Of a stretch of DNA of 64,000 bases, positions 26,141 to 34,663 are shown piece by piece (position 1 is the first letter of the stretch; the number at the start of each line of letters is the position of its first letter). The DNA is from an uncultured Collinsella sp. GTDB taxonomy: Bacteria; Actinomycetota; Coriobacteriia; Coriobacteriales; Coriobacteriaceae. The notes beneath the pieces were generated by a model. That model was not told the origin of the DNA. It searched no databases and saw only the letters and a program-made list of their open reading frames with translations. The DNA lies in assembly GCA_902497065.1 (NCBI GenBank), contig CABVDH010000004.1, positions 104,242 to 168,241 of the forward strand, read 5' to 3'. The position numbers and the translations under genes are program-made.

Positions 26141-26154
26141 TATTGGAGGATTAG

Positions 26155-27699
26155 CTAGTCCTTGGGTGTCCAGGACCAGAAGAAGTTGATGAGGGCCACG
26201 CGCGAGGCGGTGCCGGTCTTTTTGTTGATCGAGGAAATGTGACGATAGAGCGTGGAGCGCGAAAGGAAGAGCGTTGTGGCGATGTCCTGAACGCTCTGGT
26301 CCGAAACGACCAAGACCTCAAGAATATCGCGCTCGCGCTCCGTAAGCCCAAAGGTGGCGACGAAGGCATCGAGGCGCTCATCGGACGTGAGCTCCGCTGC
26401 CTCCACGGGCTCAGGGTCGGAGCATGCGGGCGCAAGATCCCCACCAAGATCGTCGGTGGCAAGCGGCAGTCCGTCCCGCATCGCGGCATCATCGGCTCGT
26501 TGCCCCAACTGCCCCAGCAGCGTAATCGCAATGCCCACAAACATCACGAGCGCCGCACCGACCGCAGCCAGCACATTTTGACTCGAGATAATCGCCACTG
26601 CCGGCGCCGTCACGAACATCGAGCACACGTTGTTGACGACGCGACCCATGCACGGCCAAAAATATGACCAGCGCGCATAGAGCGAGACGGCGGCATATTT
26701 TGTGGTAAAGAACACCACGAAAAAGCCCGAGCCCAGATAAAAGATGATCGTGGCAGCAAGCTCGTTGCCGCCATTGCCATCGACGATGAGCACAAAGAAC
26801 GAAAGCGTGGACAGTATGGCGGCACACGTCATGCCGATATTCATATACGAGCGGCCGTGCAGGTCAAATAGTGCGCCAGCGACCAACGAGCTCACGACAA
26901 GCAGCAGGCGCGGCCAATCGCCCAAATCGACGGCTCCGACAGCATGCAGGGTCGTGAAGCCCGCGTTGAGAGCGGCGAATACGCTGGAAAGATACGCCGT
27001 CGCCACGGTCAGGCGAACTACGGCGCGACGGAATGCCGCCTTTGCCTCGGGATCGTCATGCCACTTGGCGCCATATTCCAGAGCATCTACCGAAAGCCCG
27101 GCAGCACTGGGTTCAAAGTTGGGATCGGACTCGTCGCGCAGCTTGGCGCGTCGGGCACCGTGGAGCAACGCCACCTGCGCGATCGCACAGACGACCAGAA
27201 CAGCCTGCTGAGGAATGCCGACAGGCATCACCATGTGGTTGAGAACCTGCACCAGAACGCCCATGGCGTAAGAAAGTGCGGCGGCGCGCGCCAAGCAGGG
27301 CGTTCGCGCAAAGCGCCTCGCAAAATTTGCATGAGCAGTCGATCCGCAGTAGCCCAGCGCGCAGCACGCCACCAAACCGCCGGCAATTACCACCTCAACC
27401 TGAACCGCCATAATCAACAGCAGCAATGCCGCCACCAGCAAAACGCCCGTGACGTCACTCGTTGCGTCGATAACATGGGGACGGCGATAGTACAGAATGG
27501 GACGCACAAAAAAGCCAATCACGCTCGCGCCGATGACAAGGCTCTCATAAATAACGACCTCGTTCGGAGACACGAACTCGGCCATGCGCACATCAAAAAG
27601 ATACTCGCACGCCAAAAACGTGAAGAAGAACAGCGCCAGGCATATAATCTCCCGAATGCCCCGACGCAAATATGCGGTTGTGTCTCCCATGCCCCTCAT
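26155..27699 (-). CDS. Membrane-anchored LuxR-family regulator
   Basis: 514 residues from the ATG at 27699. About twelve hydrophobic segments fill residues 10-420, followed by an acidic linker and a C-terminal LuxR helix-turn-helix (about 450-512: FGLTERERDILEVLVVSDQS, then QDIATTLFLSRSTLYRHISS). This MFS-like-sensor plus HTH arrangement is common in Eggerthella and Collinsella, where the target is usually a neighbouring metabolic gene. No enzyme gene is adjacent here; mgtA is convergent. The protein has no receiver or kinase domain, so the signal probably acts through the membrane part. Confidence 0.9.
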   Translation of the reverse strand: MRGMGDTTAYLRRGIREIICLALFFFTFLACEYLFDVRMAEFVSPNEVVIYESLVIGASVIGFFVRPILYYRRPHVIDATSDVTGVLLVAALLLLIMAVQVEVVIAGGLVACCALGYCGSTAHANFARRFARTPCLARAAALSYAMGVLVQVLNHMVMPVGIPQQAVLVVCAIAQVALLHGARRAKLRDESDPNFEPSAAGLSVDALEYGAKWHDDPEAKAAFRRAVVRLTVATAYLSSVFAALNAGFTTLHAVGAVDLGDWPRLLLVVSSLVAGALFDLHGRSYMNIGMTCAAILSTLSFFVLIVDGNGGNELAATIIFYLGSGFFVVFFTTKYAAVSLYARWSYFWPCMGRVVNNVCSMFVTAPAVAIISSQNVLAAVGAALVMFVGIAITLLGQLGQRADDAAMRDGLPLATDDLGGDLAPACSDPEPVEAAELTSDERLDAFVATFGLTERERDILEVLVVSDQSVQDIATTLFLSRSTLYRHISSINKKTGTASRVALINFFWSWTPKD

Positions 27700-27865
27700 G
27701 GTTAACCCCCAGCCGCTCAATTGTCTGGAAATCTATTTTAATAAAGAACCAGTCTCAATATCGAAGCCAGGCTCGAAATGTTGCCAATTCGACCCCAGCC
27801 GTCCACATCACGCCGCGATTTTGAGCCGCATGGACCAGAAGGGACGCGCGCGATCTCTAGCTCGG

Positions 27866-27938
27866 CCAGGAGTGTCCCCAACTACCACTCATTTAAGTAC
27901 GTCCCCAATGAGTGGCCGAAGAACGTCCCCAGCGACTA
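27866..27938. repeat. GGGGAC interspersed repeats
   Basis: CCACTCATT (27885-27893) and AATGAGTGG arms enclose TAAGTACGTCCCC; further GTCCCCAAC and CGTCCCCAGCGACTAGTC pieces flank it. This is the main content of the gap 27700-28059 apart from the upstream region of the 28060 gene. Confidence 0.75.
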
Positions 27939-28059
27939 GTCAAAAATGGGCCATGTGTCCCAGTTGTGGAGACTCGTTGAGCCGTCTGGGTATCGTGAAA
28001 GATCGCGCACTCCCCCATCATCAAAAGTGACACACGCTACCTGTTGATGGGAGGCAGCC

Positions 28060-28797
28060 ATGGGCTTCTTTGACAAGATGTTCGAGAAGAAAGAGTGCGC
28101 GATTTGCGGTACCGAACTGGGGCTTTTGGGAAAGACCAAGATCAACGAAGGCTACCTGTGCAAAGAGTGCGTCGGCAAGCTCTCCCCCTTCTTTGGCGGC
28201 TATCGCTCCAGCACCGCGGACGATATCCGTGAGCAGCTCGCCTACCGCGAGGCCAACGCCGAGCGCCTGGCCTCGTTCAACCCCACGCGCACGCTCTCTG
28301 CCGGACGCACTAACATCATGCTCGACGAAGACGCGGGCCTGCTGATCATCACTTCGCAGAGCCGCTGGCGCGATGCCAACCCCGACATCATCGAGTTTTC
28401 GCAGGTACTCGGCTGCGATATGGATATTGACGAGCACCGCACCGAGATCTATCGCGAGACCAAGGACGGCGAGCGCGAGAGCTACAACCCGCCGCGCTAC
28501 GACCTGGATTACGACTTTAATCTGACCATCCACGTCAACACGCCGTACTTTACCGAGATCAACCTGCGCGTGAACGACTCCACCATCGATCAGCGCGGGT
28601 CCATCGAGTACCGCGAGGCCAAGCGGCAGGCAACCGAAGTTCGCGATGCGCTGGTGCAGCTGCGCCAGGAAACGCGCGACAGCGTCGTGGCCGCCAAGGC
28701 CCCCAAGACCGCGGTCACCTGCCCCTTCTGCGGTGCAACCACCATTCCCGATGCCAGTGGGCGCTGCGAATACTGCGGCGGCGCCATCGGCGCATAG
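28060..28797 (+). CDS. DUF4428 zinc-ribbon protein
   Basis: 245 residues. The N-terminus CAICGTELGLLGKTKINEGY, ending in YLCKEC, is a DUF4428 zinc ribbon. The centre (80-190) is mixed alpha/beta with SAGRTNIMLDEDAGLLIITS. The C-terminus has a second Cys4 ribbon, CPFCGATTIPDASGRCEYCG. Function is unknown; the family often stands next to SPFH or stress-membrane genes, as here. Ribosome site GGGAGG. First of four co-directional genes with short gaps (24, 48 and 80 bases). Confidence 0.85.
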   Translation: MGFFDKMFEKKECAICGTELGLLGKTKINEGYLCKECVGKLSPFFGGYRSSTADDIREQLAYREANAERLASFNPTRTLSAGRTNIMLDEDAGLLIITSQSRWRDANPDIIEFSQVLGCDMDIDEHRTEIYRETKDGERESYNPPRYDLDYDFNLTIHVNTPYFTEINLRVNDSTIDQRGSIEYREAKRQATEVRDALVQLRQETRDSVVAAKAPKTAVTCPFCGATTIPDASGRCEYCGGAIGA

Positions 28798-28821
28798 CCT
28801 CCGGCACGGAAAGGACCGATC

Positions 28822-30144
28822 ATGGCCTTCGAGAGTGTCAACTATCAGTGCCCCGCGTGTGGCGGCCCCCTTCACTTTGCCAGTGCCGAGCAAAAGCTCG
28901 TCTGTGACTACTGCGACTCGCGTTTTGAAGTCGAAGAAGTCGAGGCCCTCTATCGCGAGCGCCAGGACAAGGCCGATGCCAAAGCCGATGCCGCAGCCGC
29001 GGCCCCCAAGCCTGCTGTCGACGATGCCGTGCAGGAGCTGGCTCAAAACGCCGGCTACATCTGCTCGTCGTGCGGTGCCGAGCTGGTCTCGGACGGAACC
29101 GTCGCCGTTACCACCTGTCCATACTGCGGCAACTCCGCCGTGGCACCCGGCCAGCTCTCGGGCGACTTCTCACCCGACCTGGTAATTCCGTTTAAGCTCG
29201 GGCGCGACGACGTTATGGCCGCACTCAAGGAGCACTACAAGGGCAAAATCCTGCTACCCAAAAGCTTTGTCACCGGCAACCATATCGACGAAGTCCAAGG
29301 CGTTTACGTGCCGTTTTGGCTTTACGGTGCCCACGTGGACGGCGAAGTGCACTTTGATGCGACCAACGAGACCGTGACTGAGGAATCCGACCGCACCGTC
29401 ACGACCACCGACCACTTCGACGCCTACCGCAAGGGAAACATCTCGTTTAAGCGCGTGCCCGTCGACGGATCCTCCAAGATGCCCGACGGCCATATGGACG
29501 CCATCGAGCCGTTTGACTACGACGCGCTGCGCCCGTTTTCGGTCGCGTATATGCCCGGCTACATCGCCAACCGCTACGACGAGGATTGCGAAACCTGCAA
29601 GGCGCGCGCCGAGCGTCGTATGGAGGAGAGCACGATCTCGGCCCTGCGCGAGACTGTTGTCGACGAATATGACGATGCCACGGTCGAAAGCAAGCAGCTC
29701 GACTACACCTGGGAAGACAGCGACTACGCCCTGTTCCCCGTCTGGATGCTCTCCACCTCGTGGAACGGCAAGAGCTACCTGTTTGCCATGAACGGCCAGA
29801 CCGGTCGCATGGTCGGCGAGCTCCCCTGCTCCAAGCCCAAACTCGCCATCGCCTCGGTGCTGTTCTTTGTGATCGGGTTTGCCCTCTCCCAGATTCTCTT
29901 TATGGGTGGGAATGCCTTCGATCCGGATTACCTCACCTTTGATGTCGAGGGCATTCTCATCAACATCGTTGCGCCGCTGATCATCGTAATCATCGCAGAC
30001 GTGCTGCTGGTGGGCCAGCTCAAGACAGCCAACGAGGCCACCCACGCCGATTACTACTGCGGAGACCTCGACCTGACCGAGAAGCACGACACCTTCAGCC
30101 ACACCGAGACCACCGTTGTCATGAAGGACAACAAGGACGATTAG
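28822..30144 (+). CDS. Zinc-ribbon membrane protein resembling B. subtilis YdjG
   Basis: 440 residues. Two TFIIB-like zinc ribbons open it (CPACGGPLHF..CDYCDSRF and CSSCGAELVS..CPYCGN, within 1-105). A large domain (110-340) has FKLGRDDVMAALKEHYKGKI and YVPFWLYGAHVDGEV, and two membrane helices follow at about 345-400 (IASVLFFVIGFALSQILFMG). In B. subtilis YdjG acts with YdjH and YdjI in a membrane-stress module with the PspA protein YdjF. No PspA gene lies here. Assignment rests on domain order and on the downstream SPFH-like gene. Confidence 0.8.
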   Translation: MAFESVNYQCPACGGPLHFASAEQKLVCDYCDSRFEVEEVEALYRERQDKADAKADAAAAAPKPAVDDAVQELAQNAGYICSSCGAELVSDGTVAVTTCPYCGNSAVAPGQLSGDFSPDLVIPFKLGRDDVMAALKEHYKGKILLPKSFVTGNHIDEVQGVYVPFWLYGAHVDGEVHFDATNETVTEESDRTVTTTDHFDAYRKGNISFKRVPVDGSSKMPDGHMDAIEPFDYDALRPFSVAYMPGYIANRYDEDCETCKARAERRMEESTISALRETVVDEYDDATVESKQLDYTWEDSDYALFPVWMLSTSWNGKSYLFAMNGQTGRMVGELPCSKPKLAIASVLFFVIGFALSQILFMGGNAFDPDYLTFDVEGILINIVAPLIIVIIADVLLVGQLKTANEATHADYYCGDLDLTEKHDTFSHTETTVVMKDNKDD

Positions 30145-30192
30145 CCATTCTGACCAATACCACCCGGCCTTTGACGAGAAAGGAAGATCACC

Positions 30193-31434
30193 ATGGGACT
30201 CTTGAGAGCTGGATTGGGAGCTGCCGGCGGCGTCATGGCCGACCAGTGGAAAGAATTTATCTATTGCGAATCGATGCCCGCCGACGTCTTAGCCTGCAAG
30301 GGCAGCAAGCGCACCGGCGGTCGCAGCTCCAACACGCGCGGCGAGGACAACGTTATCTCCAACGGCTCGGTCATCGCCGTCAACGACGGCCAGGGCATGC
30401 TCGTGGTGCAAAACGGCAAGATCATTGAGGTCGCGCTGGAGCCTGGCGAGTTTGTCTTTGACACCGGCAGCGAGCCGAGCGTCTTCAGCGGCAACCTGGG
30501 CGACTCCATCAAGGAAACCTTTGCCAATATCGGCAGCCGCTTTACCTTTGGCGGCGACGCGGGCAAAGACCAGCGCGTCTACTTTATCAACACCAAGGAG
30601 ATCATCGGCAACAAGTACGGCACCGCCTCGCCTGTGCCCTTCCGCGTGGTCGATAACAACATTGGCCTGGATGTCGACATCTCCGTTCGCTGCAACGGCG
30701 AGTATTCGTACCGCATCACCAACCCGCTGCTGTTCTACACCAACGTGTGCGGCAACGTGACCGATAGCTACACGCGCGATAAGATCGACAGCCAGCTTAA
30801 GTCCGAGCTGCTCACCGCCCTGCAGCCCGCCTTTGCCAAGATCTCGGAGATGGGCATCCGCTACAGTGCCATCCCCGGCCACACCACCGAACTCGCTCGC
30901 GCGCTCAACGAGGTCCTCTCCGCCGACTGGCGCGACCTGCGTGGTGTCGAGATCGTGAGCTTTGGTGTTAACTCCATCGCCGCCTCGCAAGAAGACGAGC
31001 AGATGATCAAGGACCTGCAGAAGGCCGCGGTCATGCGCGATCCCACCATGGCAGCCGCCAACATCGCCAGCGCTCAGAGCGATGCGATGCGCGCAGCAGC
31101 CGCCAACCCCAACGGCGCGATGGCCGGCTTTATGGGCATGGGCATGGCAGGCGGCATGGGCGGCATGAACGCCAGCCAGCTGTTCGCCGCCGGCCAGGCA
31201 CAGCAGCAGGCTGCCCCACAGCCGGCTCCGACACCCGCCCCCGCACCGGCTCCCGCCGCTGCCCCTGCGGCCGGCACGTGGACCTGCAGTTGCGGTGCCA
31301 CCAACACCGGCAAGTTCTGCCCCGAGTGTGGCAGCCCCGCACCCGCCCCGGCACCGACCAAGTGGTTCTGCCCCAACTGCGGCAGCGAAAACGGCGGCAA
31401 GTTCTGCAGCAACTGCGGAACGCCCAGGCCCTAG
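30193..31434 (+). CDS. SPFH/virion-core-like protein with C-terminal zinc ribbons (YdjI-like)
   Basis: 413 residues. An SPFH-type domain covers about 25-290 (MLVVQNGKIIEVALEPGEFV, RVYFINTKEIIGNKYGTASP, GIRYSAIPGHTTELARALNE). A Met/Gly-rich stretch and an Ala-Pro linker (about 345-365) follow. Two short Cys4 ribbons end it: CSCGATNTGKFCPECG and CPNCGSENGGKFCSNCG. B. subtilis YdjI has this architecture. It probably forms a membrane-associated oligomer with the zinc-ribbon protein upstream. Ribosome site AAAGGAAG. Confidence 0.82.
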   Translation: MGLLRAGLGAAGGVMADQWKEFIYCESMPADVLACKGSKRTGGRSSNTRGEDNVISNGSVIAVNDGQGMLVVQNGKIIEVALEPGEFVFDTGSEPSVFSGNLGDSIKETFANIGSRFTFGGDAGKDQRVYFINTKEIIGNKYGTASPVPFRVVDNNIGLDVDISVRCNGEYSYRITNPLLFYTNVCGNVTDSYTRDKIDSQLKSELLTALQPAFAKISEMGIRYSAIPGHTTELARALNEVLSADWRDLRGVEIVSFGVNSIAASQEDEQMIKDLQKAAVMRDPTMAAANIASAQSDAMRAAAANPNGAMAGFMGMGMAGGMGGMNASQLFAAGQAQQQAAPQPAPTPAPAPAPAAAPAAGTWTCSCGATNTGKFCPECGSPAPAPAPTKWFCPNCGSENGGKFCSNCGTPRP

Positions 31435-31514
31435 CCCCTCTATCTGGTAATTGGCGGGGGATCCGCCGCCCCCGCATTTGCTTCTATGGGTTTCGTTCGA
31501 TAAAGGAGGACACC

Positions 31515-32357
31515 ATGAAGACAACGTTCAAAAAGTCCGTACTCGCATTTCTGACATGCGTCCTGGCGCTCGCCTTTGCCCTGACGGGCTGCAGCGGCGG
31601 CGGCAAAGACCCCAAGGCCAACTTCGTCGGCAGCTGGCAGTACTCGGGTGGAACCTTGGACGGCGAAGAGCTCACCGATGAGTACATGGATATGCTCAAG
31701 GAGTGGGGCCTCAACTGTATCCTGATCCTCGACGAAGACGGCACGGGCGTCCTCGACATGTTCCTTGAGGTCGCCGACCTGAAATGGGAGGCCAAGGACG
31801 CCACCACCGTAACGATTACCGCCGAAGATGAGTCGCACGACCTGAAGCTCAAGGACGACAAGCTCGTCCTCGAGGTGGACGGCGACAAGCTCATCTTTAC
31901 CAAGTCCGACAAGGACCTGTCCGGCACGGTGAAGAAGGATCGCGAGGCGGCCGAGAAGGAAGAAGAGATCGATGAGGCCGTCGAAGACGACGACGTCCAG
32001 AGCATCGAAATCTCCCCCGCCGTCACCGTCGCCGATGACGACCTGTGCACCATCACCATCACCGAGAAGTTCAAGGACGACTGGGGCGACATCGGCTTTG
32101 TCGTTAACATCACCAACAAGAGCGACAAGGACCTGACCTTCTACGCTCCTTCCGGCAAGACCAACGTCAACGGCACCATGAAGGACCCTTGGTTCTCGGC
32201 TCACCTGATGCCCGGCACCAACGCCACCGAGGAATTCACGTTCTCGAGCGGCGAGCTTGACAGCCTTGACGACCTGGTCAACACGACCATCGGCATCGAC
32301 GCCTACCTGACCGATTCCTACGAGGACGTCGCCTCCTACAGCGCAACCATCGCGTAG
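31515..32357 (+). CDS. Lipoprotein with C-terminal DUF-like beta domain
   Basis: 280 residues. Signal peptide with lipobox LTGC (MKTTFKKSVLAFLTCVLALA). The N-terminal half (GSWQYSGGTLDGEELTDEYM) is lipocalin-like with many Asp/Lys, an acidic linker runs at about 140-160 (EAAEKEEEIDEAVEDDD), and the C-terminal half (SIEISPAVTVADDDLCTITI, FVVNITNKSDKDLTFYAPSG) looks like an immunoglobulin-type beta domain. AAAGGAGGACACC ribosome site. Fourth gene of the zinc-ribbon/SPFH group; it may be their extracytoplasmic partner. Confidence 0.85.
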   Translation: MKTTFKKSVLAFLTCVLALAFALTGCSGGGKDPKANFVGSWQYSGGTLDGEELTDEYMDMLKEWGLNCILILDEDGTGVLDMFLEVADLKWEAKDATTVTITAEDESHDLKLKDDKLVLEVDGDKLIFTKSDKDLSGTVKKDREAAEKEEEIDEAVEDDDVQSIEISPAVTVADDDLCTITITEKFKDDWGDIGFVVNITNKSDKDLTFYAPSGKTNVNGTMKDPWFSAHLMPGTNATEEFTFSSGELDSLDDLVNTTIGIDAYLTDSYEDVASYSATIA

Positions 32358-32407
32358 CGGCACGTAACATCAGCCGCGGATTGGCGGACACATCCGCGCA
32401 CATGTCA

Positions 32408-32444
32408 GGCGGGGCCGCAGGAAATGATCCTGCGGCCCCGCCGC
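32408..32444 (+). terminator. Terminator of the SPFH/zinc-ribbon gene group
   Basis: Arms GGCGGGGCCGCAGGA and TCCTGCGGCCCCGCC with a five-base loop, followed by GCTTTATG. Confidence 0.85.
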
Positions 32445-32474
32445 TTTATGCCGACAGCACTGCCCATACAAGCA

Positions 32475-32513
32475 GGCCGCCCGCCGTTTTCTGATGCAAA
32501 ACGGCGGGCGGCC
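32475..32513 (-). terminator. Second, bidirectional terminator
   Basis: Arms GGCCGCCCGCCGTTTT and AAAACGGCGGGCGGCC around CTGATGC, followed on the plus strand by TTTCTTT. On the minus strand it lies 35 bases beyond the stop of the response regulator. Confidence 0.85.
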
Positions 32514-32547
32514 TTTCTTTGGCGTTGGAGCATGGGCGGCGCACCGA

Positions 32548-33171
32548 CTACGGGCGCTCCATGTTGGGAACGATGCTGCCCTCGGTCACCGCATGCACGG
32601 CCAGGCGCATGATGTTGTCGTAGCCGGTCTTGCTCAGGATCTCCGAGATGCGACGCTTGATGGTGCCCTCGCTCATAAACAGCTCGGCCGCGATCTCGCG
32701 ACGGCTTTTGCCCTCGCAGGCAAGGCGCAAAATCGATAGCTCGACATCATCGAGAGCTGCCGTGCCCGAAAAAATGCTCTCGGGCGGCTTGGGAAACGTG
32801 CAATAGCCCGCCAACGTGGAGCGCATCACGGCGAACAGCTCGTCGATACCGACATTCTTGTACACAAAGCTATCGACGCCCGCCTCGCGAGCCTGGTCGA
32901 CAAAGGTGATCTCGGGCATGCCGGTCATGATAATGATGCGACACTCGGGCAGCTGCTCCTTGATGCGCGCCGCCGCCACGATGCCGTTGGAATCATGCTC
33001 GGTGCATACGTCCATCAGTATCATGTCCGGACGCTCCTTGAGCGCGACACCCAAGGCCTCGGAGGCATCGGCGATGGCGGAAACAACGGTCATATCGGGC
33101 TGGTCGCCAACGGAGCGCGCCAGGCTCTCGCGCAGGATGGCCTGGTCTTCGACTATAAGGACGCGAATCAT
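32548..33171 (-). CDS. NarL/FixJ-family response regulator
   Basis: 207 residues. The receiver begins MIRVLIVEDQAILRESLARS, has phospho-acceptor Asp54 in MILMDVCTEHDSNG and the FVYKN lysine. A LuxR helix-turn-helix covers about 145-200 (LRLACEGKSRREIAAELFMS, GTIKRRISEILSKTG). The TEHDSNG stretch after the Asp is longer than usual. The ATG overlaps the stop of the kinase gene by four bases. Last gene of the minus-strand trio 36547-32548. Confidence 0.93.
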   Translation of the reverse strand: MIRVLIVEDQAILRESLARSVGDQPDMTVVSAIADASEALGVALKERPDMILMDVCTEHDSNGIVAAARIKEQLPECRIIIMTGMPEITFVDQAREAGVDSFVYKNVGIDELFAVMRSTLAGYCTFPKPPESIFSGTAALDDVELSILRLACEGKSRREIAAELFMSEGTIKRRISEILSKTGYDNIMRLAVHAVTEGSIVPNMERP

Positions 33172-34661
33172 GAGCTTCTCCTCCGAACAGCAGCGTTGGG
33201 CGTAAGCGGGATGGATGCCGTAAGCGTAAAGGGCGGGGCGGCATGGACTTCCAGACCGCCGCCCAAATCTTGCGCGGCATGCCTCATACCAGGGATACCC
33301 GTTCCCTCGCGATACGATACGGGAGCCGGGGACCCGTCGTTAGAAATCGTCATGCGCGCGACGGCGCCAGTATCCGCCCCCTCCTGCCACAGACGCACGT
33401 GGACCCGATGCGCCTGCGCATGCTTGGTGGCATTGGTCGAGGCCTCGCGGATAATCTGCAAAAATGCGGCGGCGACACGCGCGTCCTCGGGCAGCGCACC
33501 CTCAACATCGATCTGCACACTCACCAGGCCAAAAGCATGGACGATATCATCCAGCTGCTCTGCAGGCTCGCTGGCACCGCCACTGCGCAAATCGGCGGCG
33601 ATTGAGCGCAGCAACGGGTCAATCTGCTCGAGCGACTCATCGTCCAGACGCCCCTCCTCCAAATAGCGATGAAGAATGGACAGGCGCTGCCCGATCACAT
33701 CGTGAACGCGGGCGCGCATACGTAGGTAGGCCGCATTGTCGGCAACTTTTTTGACTTCTTCGATCTGGGCTTGGAGCTCTTGGCCCGCAAGCTCAAGCAG
33801 GTGGTTGGCTTGCGCCAAGCGGTCGTAGGCGTGTGCGTATTCCGTCACGTCCAGGCCGACGACACGCTCGAACGGACGGCCCGAGACCGTAACGGAGTCA
33901 CGCACGAACAGACGAATCTCGGAAGGAGAGATCTCGACCACGACGCGATCCCTACCAAAGCGATCAAGGTCGATATGGGTGCGATTAGCGCTGCTTTCGG
34001 GCATTTGCATGCTAAGTTTGCGCAGGTCGTTCCATGTGCCGCTCATGTCGCGTAGATCGGTTGGCATATGAAGTTCCACCAGGTTTTTGCGCATGCAGCG
34101 GTTCATGAGCAGCGGACGGCCCCTCGGGTCTAGATACAGGATGCCCACGGGAATCACGTTGATCGTCTCGATCGTCGAGAACGTGGTGATATCCTCTTGG
34201 CGGTTACGGACGTCCATCAAGAGCGCCGCGATGGAGCGGAACAGGAAGAACGCTCCCTCTGCGATAAGGACAACGGTCCACGCCGGGCCCATGGCAAAAA
34301 CCACCGGTGGTGTAACGGCGACAACAAGCAGCAGCTCGACCAGCATGACGGGGCGACGATAGTGCACCATAAGCACCACGCCATAGGCAAAGATCGCGGC
34401 ATTGAGCCGCAACGCTCCGCCCATTGCCCTGGCGCAAACGTCAAGCGGCGCCACCAGATACGACCCAGACGACGCGAATAAGATGAGCGCCGAAATCATC
34501 AGGTGAAGCACAAGACTCGCCTCGTAGGCGCAAATCACCTTACGGTTATAGGACGAGCGGCGCGATGCGATGAGCGGGACGTGGATCGTCTGCAGGCACG
34601 CCGCCAGGGCAAAGGCCACGTCGAGCGCGACTATCTGGGGAAGAATGAGCGAGATCTGCAT
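33168..34661 (-). CDS. Sensor histidine kinase (NarL-partner type)
   Basis: 497 residues. Six hydrophobic helices in the first ~170, a PAS-like region (IETINVIPVGILYLDPRGRP) with FERVVGLDVTEY, a coiled coil (QEQ-like, LLELAGQELQAQIEEVKKVA), the phospho-acceptor His in RARVHDVIGQRLSILHRYLE and an ATPase with EASTNATKHAQA and GTGIPGMRHAAQDLGG. The order matches HisKA_3-type kinases of NarL regulators. ATG 34661 has AGGTG upstream; a GTG six bases earlier overlaps the preceding stop. Overlaps the regulator by four bases. Confidence 0.92.
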   Translation of the reverse strand: MQISLILPQIVALDVAFALAACLQTIHVPLIASRRSSYNRKVICAYEASLVLHLMISALILFASSGSYLVAPLDVCARAMGGALRLNAAIFAYGVVLMVHYRRPVMLVELLLVVAVTPPVVFAMGPAWTVVLIAEGAFFLFRSIAALLMDVRNRQEDITTFSTIETINVIPVGILYLDPRGRPLLMNRCMRKNLVELHMPTDLRDMSGTWNDLRKLSMQMPESSANRTHIDLDRFGRDRVVVEISPSEIRLFVRDSVTVSGRPFERVVGLDVTEYAHAYDRLAQANHLLELAGQELQAQIEEVKKVADNAAYLRMRARVHDVIGQRLSILHRYLEEGRLDDESLEQIDPLLRSIAADLRSGGASEPAEQLDDIVHAFGLVSVQIDVEGALPEDARVAAAFLQIIREASTNATKHAQAHRVHVRLWQEGADTGAVARMTISNDGSPAPVSYREGTGIPGMRHAAQDLGGGLEVHAAPPFTLTASIPLTPNAAVRRRSS

Positions 34662-34663
34662 CG

